Part shown: one piece after another, positions 19,718 through 29,615 of the stretch
Layout of the letters: every line of letters begins with the position of its first letter
Position numbering within the stretch: the stretch's first letter is position 1
Source of the DNA: Ophiosphaerella korrae
Lineage: Eukaryota; Ascomycota; Dothideomycetes; Pleosporales; Phaeosphaeriaceae
Assembly: GCA_028456385.1 (NCBI GenBank)
Contig: JALNQF010000016.1
Coordinates: 1-64,000 of the forward strand
Reading direction: 5' to 3'
Length of the DNA: 64,000 nucleotides
Made by a program: the position numbers and the translations under genes
The notes under the pieces: model-generated
What the model was told of the DNA's origin: nothing
What the model saw: the letters and a program-made list of their open reading frames with translations, nothing else
The model's database searches: none

Positions 19718-21682
19718 ATGACCCCACACGCAGAAAAAGACGTCGGTGCAGACGAGTCAAAGGCGGCCAATACTGATAAGCCACAATATCAAGGAAAAGG
19801 AAAAGGCGGAAAGGGTAAAAGCAAGGGGAGAAATGAAACCGCAGTAAAAGAAAGAATTCAACGTCTCGACCAGCTCTACAGCAAGAAGAAACGCCAGACT
19901 TACTTTGTACCAACACCAAAGTCATCCGCTGATGTCGAGAAACCTGGCCAGATATCGCACGTCGTGCTCAAAGTAAGGCGGATCATCTGCGATAAAGGGT
20001 TTCCAACCGGTACCGAAATAGATATCAAGTCCACATTGCTCAAGGACGCACTTGCAGAAATATATGAAGGCATCGAAGGATTGCAGCTGAACGAATCACC
20101 TCCTGTCATCACACCAGAGCTTCTTTTTCATGCCCGAGATGGGCTTGCCGACCGAATCAAAAATGAAGAGTTGAAGCCAATCCCAAACAAGGCACTCGTT
20201 GATGAGCTCGGAGTGGCTCTAGAATATATCTCTCACGACTACGCTTCCACTCAAGCTACGCTAGCGTCTCTATCGGAGCATGATGAGATCACATTCGATC
20301 TTCTGTGGGCCCTGTTTCCACCAAACAGCAATGTTTACACCAAAAGCAATCTTCTCCGGGAAAGCCAAATCTTAAAGCTCCAAAAGACCGAGTTCGGACA
20401 GCTTCCAAGTGGCGCAAGGTACTTTAGCCTTAGTCTCCGTATCATTTCGCATGACGGGGAGAAGTTAGGGTGGACGGATAAGAGCTATCAAATCCCTCAG
20501 TTCGATGGAGCGAGGAAGGTATGCAATTTATCCACTGTTCCGCTTGAACGACTCCCAGAGAAGGAAGCAGTATGCGCTGAGCTGAAGAAGCGAGGCAAAC
20601 GCTACATGGAATTGCTGGACGCTCCAAGTGGAACATATCAGGAATACATCGGCGCCGCTATTGCCGAAAACCGAGAGGTTGTTGTCAACGATGAATATAA
20701 GAAGGTATTATTTCATGTTTCGGGCCGCATCATGCTCGACTCCAAAATATTCCTCCAGCAAAACGAATACACAGATCTTCTCAAGCCGGCCGTAGAAGCT
20801 GAACTTGATGCTTCGAGTATAGCCGACGAAGATCTTATTTTTTGTAACCACTGCATTGGTGGGTTTGGTTTTCGACAAAAGAAGTGGTGCCTCTTCGCCA
20901 TAAGTCACTTCGAACCGGTCGTTTGGAATTTGAATGCATTTTCTAAACTAGTGATGGATACTCGTAAGCGTAATCTCATCCACTCGCTTGTCAAGTCGCA
21001 TCGAAATGGTACAGAGACCTTTGACGATGTTGTCAGTGGCAAAGGCAAAGGTCTTGTTGGGCTTTTGTCAGGTAATCCAGGAGTTGGGAAGACTCTAACT
21101 GCAGAGGTCATCGCAGAAGTCACGAAACGTCCACTTTATATGCTCTCGGCGGGCGAACTAGGTACGCAAGTTGACGACGTAGAAAAGAAGCTCGACATGG
21201 TCCTCGAGGTTACAAAGCAATGGGGATGTGTACTACTCATCGACGAAGCCGACGTGTTTTTACAGGAACGCGACGGGCTCGACTTGGAAAGAAATGCTAT
21301 GGTCAGTGTCTTCCTGAGGCGTCTTGAATACTTCCAAGGTGTCTTGATCATGACAACAAACCGAAAGCGTACTATCGACCCGGCATTTGATAGCCGCATA
21401 CATTTCAAGCTCCATTACTCCGACTTGTCAGCTGAATCTCGTACTACTATTTGGAAAAATTGTCTCGAGAACATACCCAAAGAGCTTTCGGGATGTGAGA
21501 TTAAGGATGCTGACCTGGAGAAACTGGGCAGCCTGAGGTTGAATGGTCGTCAGATCAAGAATGTAGTATCTTGTGCCGTGTCTATTGCGGTGGAAGAGAA
21601 GACCACACTCACCTTAGAGGGGATTCAAACTATTCTCGACATGGTGGTAGATGAGGAGTTGGGCGGTGGTATCTCAGCATAA
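19718..21682 (+). CDS. AAA+ ATPase (fungal DUF7025-type)
   Basis: Single exon, 654 residues from ATG 19718. An in-frame extension to 19532 would add 62 residues of poor quality, and I prefer the later start because the Lys/Gly-rich KGKGKGGKGKSKG tail then sits near the N-terminus. The C-terminal AAA module has Walker A GNPGVGKT (residues 452-459), Walker B LLIDEAD (Asp/Glu near 509-510), sensor 1 MTTNR and an arginine finger in FDSRIH (Arg near 560). The N-terminal 400 residues fit the DUF7025 domain found in fungal single-AAA proteins of unknown role (recalled). It is probably a mechanochemical unfoldase or remodeller; no substrate is known. No lesions are visible. It is the first intact large gene after the decaying compartment. 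Confidence 0.85.
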   Translation: MTPHAEKDVGADESKAANTDKPQYQGKGKGGKGKSKGRNETAVKERIQRLDQLYSKKKRQTYFVPTPKSSADVEKPGQISHVVLKVRRIICDKGFPTGTEIDIKSTLLKDALAEIYEGIEGLQLNESPPVITPELLFHARDGLADRIKNEELKPIPNKALVDELGVALEYISHDYASTQATLASLSEHDEITFDLLWALFPPNSNVYTKSNLLRESQILKLQKTEFGQLPSGARYFSLSLRIISHDGEKLGWTDKSYQIPQFDGARKVCNLSTVPLERLPEKEAVCAELKKRGKRYMELLDAPSGTYQEYIGAAIAENREVVVNDEYKKVLFHVSGRIMLDSKIFLQQNEYTDLLKPAVEAELDASSIADEDLIFCNHCIGGFGFRQKKWCLFAISHFEPVVWNLNAFSKLVMDTRKRNLIHSLVKSHRNGTETFDDVVSGKGKGLVGLLSGNPGVGKTLTAEVIAEVTKRPLYMLSAGELGTQVDDVEKKLDMVLEVTKQWGCVLLIDEADVFLQERDGLDLERNAMVSVFLRRLEYFQGVLIMTTNRKRTIDPAFDSRIHFKLHYSDLSAESRTTIWKNCLENIPKELSGCEIKDADLEKLGSLRLNGRQIKNVVSCAVSIAVEEKTTLTLEGIQTILDMVVDEELGGGISA

Positions 21683-22040
21683 CATCCAAATGAGGATAAG
21701 CCGTTAGGGCAAAATGCCAGCAGCGTAGGCCAATATGAGAGTATTTGATTCCGAGGTCAGCAAAAACGTGTAGATATGAGCTGAGTCTCTCTTCGCTTAA
21801 CTTGAGCTCAACAAGCAGCATCTTAGACAGGCAAGGTAAAGCCTGCGAAAAGGAACTAACGAGACGCCGTTAGTGTGTGGTTTGAGATTACTGATCCAGT
21901 CCAAGCTTCAAGAGCAGCCTGGGCCATTATTTGAGGGCAGTGCAGCGAACACGGTCTTATATACATTGATATAAATATCAATAGCCGTCTCCTGAAAGTC
22001 TTTGGTCCAGTATTATTCCTGAGAGTTACCGTAAACAACT
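21683..22040. other. Intergenic, no supported gene
   Basis: This is the 3' flank of the AAA ATPase and promoter of the MAPEG gene. No motif stands out. Confidence 0.5.
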
Positions 22041-22597
22041 ATGACTACAAACTATTCCATCTATAGCATCCCAATCTTTTGGTTTGTTTCACTGTATCCT
22101 CACGCCTATGCTGTAAGCACTCTCACTCCCCCATGGCTCTCAAGATTGACCATGCAAAGGTGACGCTGATAAAAAATGCCAACAACAACAAATGGAACAA
22201 TCAAAACCCACGGGGTGCCAGTACCAACAGCATGTATGAAAAGTTTGTGCCGGCAGATTGCTACGCACGCTTTGAGCGAGCAGAAGCTGCTCATAAGAAT
22301 GGCATGGAGAATGCGCCGTTCTTTATAGGAGCGGTTCTGGCAGGGAATATGGCACACGTAGATGCTTGTAAGTGATGGTGCTATGCTGATTGCTATGGTG
22401 GCTGACGACCAACGGTAGCGACAATGAACATTGCTAGCGGATTATATATTTTATCAAGAGTACTGTATACAATATTGTACATCAATACGACGAGGCAGAA
22501 AATATCGTACATCCGGTCGCTGACCTGGTTTTTCTCGGTAGTTTTGTTGCTGGGGCTCTACTTCAAAGCTGGGGCAGGGTGGACCAAAAAAAGATAG
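22041..22597 (+). CDS. MAPEG family membrane protein
   Basis: Three exons (22041-22112, 22160-22367, 22419-22597) encode 152 residues. The 47-base first intron is inferred because joining gives HAYA-VTLIKNA, matching the family, and keeps frame; the second starts GTAAGT. MAPEG proteins are about 150-residue four-helix membrane proteins of the microsomal glutathione transferase type. Visible signatures are helix 1 with YPHAYAV, NPRG, the strongly conserved RFERAEAAHKNGMENAPFF (with the glutathione-binding type E-x-x-N pattern), then YILSRVLY and SLTWFFSVVLLL. Fungal members act in glutathione-dependent detoxification at the endoplasmic reticulum (family knowledge). The neighbour is a cystine transporter homologue. 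Confidence 0.85.
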
Positions 22598-22954
22598 CGC
22601 TAAAAGGGACAATTAAAACTACGTTGTTGCTGATCATGGCATGTTCGAGGGCTGAAGTGGCCACTGTTGCTGTTGGTGGAGCTCCCATCCAAAGGGGCTA
22701 GGCACCTATCGGTCCGTTGGTGATTGTGTCATGCCGCGGGAGCACGAGCTTATCTGCGTGACACCCGCAATGGCGCAACTGCCTGAGAGGCTATCGCAAC
22801 CATCATGTAGCACGCATCGGCATCAGATGGCCAGAACCTCGCCGCATTCGCATGAATCTCACCCAGCCCTTCTTTTCGTTGCCGCATGGAGCGCACACAC
22901 ATTCTCTCCCACCAGTTTCCTAGACAAAAACCATCCCGAGCCATATCTGCTAGT
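22598..22954. other. Intergenic, no supported gene
   Basis: Promoter side of the cystinosin-like gene. Nothing specific was recognised. Confidence 0.5.
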
Positions 22955-24062
22955 ATGATCGATACTGAGCTGCGAGCTTTTGCGAAAGCAATCTCGCGCG
23001 TGTTAGGCTGGGCGTACTTTCTGTGCTGGTACGCATGCTATTCTCTCTGTTCACGAGCACCTAACAAGCTCTTACTCCATCACGCAGGAGCGCATCCTTT
23101 TACCCACAGCCCGTCTCCAACTACCTACGCAAATCAACTCTTGGCCTTGCCATCGATTTCCCTACCCTCAACGTCCTCGGTTTCACCTGCTACGCCATCT
23201 CTTCGGCCTCTTTTCTATACTCACCCACAATTCGCTCGCAGTATGCGTACAGACACCCTGACGCCCCCGAGAATTTAGTCCGCTTCAATGACTTCCTTTT
23301 CGCAGCCCATGGTGCTGCCATGTGCGTGATAATATATACGCAATTCTTTCCAAGGATATGGGGGTTCACAGTGGGCAAGGCGCAGAGGGTCAGTCCTCCT
23401 GTGCTGGCTATCTTTTGGGGCCTCGTCGCAAGCGTTTTCATAGTGGCTCTTCTAGCTAGATGGTCGGGCAAGGAAGGCGGCTATGATGCCAGCGGCTGGG
23501 CATGGATTGATGTTGTAAGTGGTTGTTTTCATCGAAATGTCCCATCATCGAAGTCTTGAAAGGCTGAAAGCCCATGGGATGAAATGCCCGAGCTCTCCGA
23601 TCGCCGGGGATGCGGTCCAAAGGGGATGGTGTGACTAACCTTCGTACGACATTTAGGTTTGGAATCTGACGCAGTGGCATGTTTGCTGACAACTGGCAGA
23701 TCAATGCCCTCGGTTATGTCAAGCTCACCACAGTCTTCTTGAAGTACATTCCTCAAGCCTGGGTTAACTACAAGCGCAAATCGACGATAGGGTGGAGCAT
23801 TTACACGATTCTCCTTGACTTTTCTGGCGGTTGGCTATCACTAGCACAGCTAGTCATTGACTCAGCGTTACAAAATGACTGGACAGGGATAACCGGTAAC
23901 CCAGTGAAGTTCGGATTGGGAAATATCACCATTATTTTTGACGTCATTTTCTTCCTGCAGCACTACGTATTGTATCGGAATGAGAAAAAGCAACTAGAAG
24001 ATGAAGAAGGAGACGCAGAGGAATGGGCTGCCGAGCGAGAACGTCTCGTTTCTCACGATTAG
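22955..24062 (+). CDS. Cystinosin-like lysosomal/vacuolar cystine transporter (PQ-loop)
   Basis: Three exons (22955-23028, 23088-23514, 23700-24062) give 287 residues. The first junction splits a Trp codon (TG/G) and yields [12 protein letters not shown], the first PQ-loop. The second PQ-loop is [15 protein letters not shown]. Seven hydrophobic segments are spread through the protein, followed by an acidic tail ([14 protein letters not shown]). Cystinosin and yeast Ers1 export L-cystine from the vacuole or lysosome with protons. The second intron, 185 bases, is longer than its neighbours; the acceptor at 23697-23699 is chosen because it restores [12 protein letters not shown]. Confidence in family is high, in substrate moderate. 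Confidence 0.85.
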
Positions 24063-25585
24063 ACCATGCTCTGGAGCATGGGTATCACAAGCGTATCAAA
24101 GCTATACCCAGCCCGAAGGTTTTAAAGCAATCTCGCATGGAGATATCCATGGCGATGGCAGCAACATGGCGATCAGTGCAATCTTGGGTTCCTAATGGAG
24201 AAAGATGCCGAGGTCGATCCAGAATTGGTTTAAAACAGGCAAGATCACTGAGCGATCGAGATGGACAGGGGGCACCCGGCAACGTCAGCGGCATAGGGGT
24301 GTTGCAGTGCATCGTGTTGTACAGTTGTGCCTACTGTTGCCTTTGTATGATAGGAAGTAAAGTTTGAAAATGTCGAACAAAGTTAGACAATTGGTTGCAT
24401 GGGAGAGCGAAAGTGTAAGCGAAAGTGGCACGTCGCAAGCGAACAGTGGAGCAAACCTTACAAGTATAGAATGATGACCAAACAATCAGTGCATACGACG
24501 TCGGGCGCAAAGTTGCAGCCGAATGTGTTCATCTGCCTTCATGTCCACTTCCTTTGAAGCCTCTCCTGGAATAACGCGAAGGATGAACTAAGTAATATGG
24601 GTCAGCAAATCGGCAGACAGGCCAGGCTGTGTGAGATGCAGTTCCTGAAAGGTGGTCAATGAGTGACTGAAAACGAAGACTCTCGTTTGCATATCGTAAG
24701 ATGGGAAGCATGGAGTTGTGCCGATTTTGTCCAGGTTTCTCTGCGAGAACACGTTCTGGCTAAGAAGTGAAGCTTCCATACTGCCGGTACCGGGCCACGA
24801 AGGGGTTGTGGCAACGGTTGGAAAATGTTCCGCTGTACTTGATTTGCTCCTGGGCGAAACTAAGATCGCTACTAGGATAGCACGTTGTTTGTTGACGTAC
24901 TTGTCTATGTACTAGTATGTAGAGCACGATGCCGTTGCAGTGCATCCTCAATCTTGCAGCAAGTCAGGCATGGTGCATCCATGTCCCACTGTGGTCCTTT
25001 TCTTGGCTCAGTAGAATCCTCAAGGATGCGTCTAGTTCGCACCGCATGGGTGCCAAAGCAGCGTTTGAACTTTGAAGGAGGGCTGGAATGTCATTTTCGA
25101 GCCTAGGCGGGGGAACAGCAGCCGTTCATCATTATTCGGCACAGAAATATACTAGATTCTAGAGAGGCAGACAAAATTTGACGCGACAGATGAATGGGCA
25201 CTTGGTGTCGACAGCTATCAAGTTATTTAGACAAGGACCACCGGGCGTGAACACTTGCAACATACCTATTCTTGCACGCAAATCAATACCTACCTCGTAG
25301 TCCCACCCACGGTATCGGAATATCCATCTCAGTACCAATCTTGTCGACGTACGGGCGCACTGCGAAACGCTGTCCTGTCTGGGCCTAGTTCTGTTCGCAC
25401 CACTTGCCAGATGCACTTGTCAGTTTGTGGGTCGGATGCCGTGCGCCACTTTTTAACCTGGACCCCCATGAGCTCATCATCCCAATGTCGCTTCCCACGC
25501 CGCCAATATTTCTTTTCAACTACTTAGCAAGCCTGCTCCCCTCGTTCAATGACTCGATTGACAAACGGTGATCGTTGCCGCTCAC
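24063..25585. other. Intergenic, about 1.5 kb, no supported gene
   Basis: Short frames only. The region probably holds the promoter and leader of the RGS-LOV gene, which would be light-regulated if it behaves like related photoreceptors (inference). No GATA-cluster was verified. Confidence 0.45.
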
Positions 25586-28238
25586 ATGTTTAAACTAAAG
25601 AAACGCTCGACGAATGGCACACCTTCGATGCGCACTTCAGCGTCGTTTGCTTCCCATCGTAGAACTACAACTCCAGCCAAAATGGGAACCCTAGGCGAAG
25701 ACCTTGCTCAGAACGATGCTAACGTCATCGCCCCCCATGATGCCAATGCCGGTGCTGTGAATGAACCCCTCGTAGATTTTTCTGTTATGCACGATGGGCA
25801 TGATACAAGAGCACAAAGTCCCCCTCTGACGCCGCCGTCGACCAGCCATACGTCTCTCACTCAGAAGCATCAAGGTAGTTGGCTGTCAGATGAGGAGCGC
25901 GATACGAGAACAGCACCAGCACCCCCGGATTTTACCAGAAGGGGCATTCACATTCCTTCCAGGACAAGGTCAGTCACTTTGCACAATTACATTTGTATAT
26001 TTGTATATCTAATTCTCCCCAGTTCAAGCACTCCTGCTGCCAATAAGAAACGCATTTCAATGCAACGGCGGCTCAGTTCAGACACGGCATCACTCACCAT
26101 GCCAAGAACACCTGAACGGCAGCAGCTGCGAGCGCAGAGCTCATCACATACTCCCACTTCTGCACGCCGAATTCCGTCACGGGTACACAGCCCTGAGCCA
26201 CCAGCATTACGTAGTTCAGCCGATTCAGTTATATCGTATCAATCATCAGCACCCTCTATCGCAACCCAAGCACTTGCACCACTGCAGCATAAAAGCGCTA
26301 TCGATGATGGGGATCGACTTTCGCCTTTACTCGAAGATGACCCTCATTCTTTTGATCTCGTTGCCCCGACTGATAACGAGAAGAAGGTTCTTGGGCTTGA
26401 ATACCAATCCGAGCTGCTTTTTTCAAAAGAGCATCTGCAAGGCATATTCAATGATACATCATTGCTGCTGCGGTTCACAACATTTCTAACCACACTCCGA
26501 CCAAAGTCAGTACCTGTGTTGATTTACTACCTGGACGCTCTGAAAGCTCTGCGAGCAATCAATTACGCAAATGCCGTGGCAGAGGCATTAGAGCCAATAA
26601 ATGGACTAGACTTCACAACAAATCCTGCGCGACCAACCGTAAACGCTGTTCTAGAGGGAAAGGCAAGTCAAGCGTTTGATGTGTTAGTGAGAGATGATCT
26701 ACCAGCGTTTATTACGCATGTCTTCATACAAGTTGCTAGTGCTAGCATCTCAAAGCGCGTCACTGGAAATTTGCCTCCAATGCTACGAGAAGCTAGTGAG
26801 GGTTTGGCAGAAGTTTTCTGCTTGACAGACCCTTCGAGGGCGGACAATCCTATCATTTTCGCATCCGAGGGTCAGTTTGTATGCCCAGTTTCAGCGAGCC
26901 ATGACTAATTACCGTATAGAATTTCATCGCACAACACAATATGGTGTGAGTTATGCCATTGGCCGTAATTGTCGCTTCCTTCAAGGCCCAAAAACGAATC
27001 GCAATAGTGTAACTCGGCTTCGAGAAGTACTTGCTGCAGGTAGGGAACATAGTGAAGTGTTCCTGAATTAGTAAGAAACCTAAGCCGTTGTCTGCATTAG
27101 GATAGCTTCTAATATTAGATCAGTCGCCGCGATGGCTCCCCATTTATGAATCTTCTCATGATGGCACCTCTTATGGACTCGCGCGGCAGCCTTCGTTATT
27201 TCATTGGTGCGCAAATTGATGTATCAGGCCTTGTCAAGGACGGCTCAGACCTTCAAGCTTACCAGCGCATACTACATAAGCAAGAAGAGGATAAAGAACC
27301 GGAAGATCCCAAAGACGAGTTCCAAGAACTGAGCGAGATGTTCAATCATGCCGAGCTCGACACTGTTCGTAAACATGGCGGTAGCATGCATAGGGAACAT
27401 ATTGAAGAAACAGATGATGCAAGCACAATACACTACCGGCCCAGAGTATTGATACAAGACCAAAGTGCAATAGAAGACTTGGGAGAGGTTGAGAAACCAA
27501 ATCCAAAATTAGAAGGGAGACTGAGTGGACCATACAAAAATGTGAGTCACCTAGCAACCCTAGCAACCTCGAAAGACGTACTGACTGTCCGACTAGTATC
27601 TCCTTGTTCGTCCAGCGCCTTCATTACGGATTCTCTTTTCATCACCATCCCTTCGTGTCCCCGGCATATTACAGTCGCAGTTCCTAGACCGCATTGGTGG
27701 CAGTGCACGTGTCCGAGCATCTGTTGGCAGCGCGCTTGCTGACGGAACGCGAGGCGTCACTGCCAAAATACGCTGGCTCTCCCGCGCTGTTTCTGATCCA
27801 GAAGACTCACAGGAAGAAGGCCGACCTCGATGGATACATTGTACACCCTTACTAGGCCAATCTGGTGCAGTTGGTGTGTGGATGATCGTTCTTGTCGACG
27901 AAGAGAGACATGGGGCAACATCACGGCGGTTCCGACAAGCACCACCGATTGCGAGCGATGTGCGTAATTTGAGGGACATAGAGAAACCGAGCAGAAGTCG
28001 GCTGGATGCCTTCGATGATTCGGATTACGACATACCTACATCGCGGAGCGCATCGCGCATGGAAGGATACGCACAGAATCCCGCTGCGCGCCGCATTGCT
28101 CTCGATGCCGTTCGTCGGCCCTCCAGTTCTCAGACAAGGAGTCCTATGTGTGGGCAGCGCGCGATGCGATCGGCAAGCTCATCAGTTAAAGATTATGTGA
28201 TTGGTCGCGAGGCGAGTGTTGAGACTTTTGATATCTAG
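25586..28238 (+). CDS. RGS-LOV blue-light photoreceptor (BcLOV4-like)
   Basis: Five exons (25586-25968, 26023-26870, 26920-27070, 27124-27541, 27597-28238) encode 813 residues. All junctions keep frame and restore family motifs, for example FASE-EFHRTT and FLN-YRRDGSPF. Order: disordered Ser/Pro-rich N-terminus (1-245); RGS domain (about 250-370, LLLRFTTFLTTLRP, IYYLDALKAL); LOV domain (about 395-495) with GRNCRFLQG, whose Cys near residue 428 is the flavin-adduct cysteine, and YFIGAQIDV closing the fold; an unassigned basic, Ser/Arg-rich C-terminal region. In Botrytis BcLOV4 this architecture binds FMN and moves to the plasma membrane in blue light. The first intron is 54 bases and in frame, so annotation software may retain it by mistake. 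Start could also be the ATG at 25682. Confidence 0.9.
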
Positions 28239-28537
28239 AGGCGCCGATGAGCAGGGTCGCTTCGGTGGGTGCGATCTCACGATAGAGTGTTTGGATTAAT
28301 GGCGAAGAACTGGGCGTAAATGAGCGGTGATAAATGTAGAATTTCGTAGGCTTGACATATACCCACATGTTGGACGAATATAGCGTGGATCTTCCTAGAT
28401 ACACAGCATTGTTAGCATCTAAACACTATTGTTGCGTACAAATCTCACCAATTCCCTAGGGAATATTCAGAATCTTCGCCCATGATAACACAGTCTCAAT
28501 CCCCAACTCTCCCATTGTATTCATGTCCAGGCGCCTC

Positions 28538-29186
28538 TCACCAAACGTCATCTGCAGTGACATTAGTATTCTCCCCATTTTCCCTAATCGTGCCCTTGTC
28601 CTTATCCCTACTCAGCGGCTTCCGCATATCAAACGCATCCTCGCCATCATTATAATAATTGAGCACCCGCCGATAAACACTATACCCCATCTTCCTGTAC
28701 AACTCCTTTGCAATCTCATTACTCGCGCGCACAAACAGGTCTACGAACCACGCGTTCGCCGCCTCGGAAGAGCGTTCCAGCGCATTAGATAGCGCGGTCG
28801 CGTGGCCCAGGCGCCGAGCCCCAGGCGCGACGGTCAAGGCGGTGATGTGTCCGTGCCATGGGAGGTAATTTGGGTACTGGACGCCTGTTGTGGAAGGCGA
28901 ATACGGGAGGCCTGGGGGGTCGTATGGTGAAGATTCGAGTTTTCCGAGGACTTGCAATGTGTCAGAAGTAGAGGGCACTCATATGTATGTTTTGATCTCT
29001 GGTCATGGCCTACGTACTGTATCCTTCGATCTTGCCGTCGATGCCTTCTATTACTTGACATAGCTCGGGCCATTTGGTGAGATATTCCATATAGAAGCCT
29101 ATGTTGTAGGTCTCGGTTAGGTGGTCGAGATTGGTTGTGGAGATGCGTAGGAGGTCATTGGGCCGCATGAGCCGAATTGTCGCCAT
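28538..29186 (-). CDS. naa20: N-alpha-acetyltransferase NatB catalytic subunit
   Basis: Two exons (29186-29018, 28950-28538) encode 193 residues. The protein opens MATIRLMRPNDLLRI, with NLDHLTETYN and FYMEYLTKWPELC, the characteristic Naa20/Nat3 N-terminus. After the intron come the GNAT core with HGHITALTVAP, RRLGHA (acetyl-CoA loop, usually RxxGxA) and YRKMGYSVYRRVLNYY, and a short disordered tail. NatB acetylates N-termini starting Met-Asp, Met-Glu, Met-Asn or Met-Gln, with the Naa25 auxiliary subunit. The intron donor GTACGT splits an Ile codon. An insertion (YDPPGLPYSPSTT) between the first strands is a filamentous-fungus type feature. It is convergent with the RGS-LOV gene, about 300 bases apart. 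Confidence 0.9.
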
Positions 29187-29615
29187 TGTGATCTTTGGGG
29201 TTGCTGCGTTAGGAACGTTGGTGTGTTTGTGGCGGTGTTTTGCTGGAGGGGTGCGGGACGTGGATGGTGCGTGGGGTTGACAGGTAGTTCGCGTAATCTT
29301 GCCGTCTAGTAGAGCATGGCTGGTATGCTAACTAAGACTCAAGAGGTAACTGTACCATCCACAATGTGTACAGTATCGAGTGCTGCTCTTGCCATCGAGA
29401 GTAGACACGAGGGCGAGCCGTGAGAGAGCATCAACAAGCAGGCCTGAAACTAGCTACTTTGAAATTGCTATAAGTTAAATGTGTAGGAGCATAAATATTA
29501 CATATCCAAGAACCGGATCTAGACCAACTGTACAAGCATAAACCGTATCGTCTTGGTAATCATAATTGCGGTTTTCAACAAGTGCTTATCCCCAAGAAAT
29601 GCACAATTACCGTCC
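29187..29615. other. Intergenic, promoter of naa20 and 3' flank of afi1
   Basis: No gene seen in this 429-base stretch. Confidence 0.5.
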
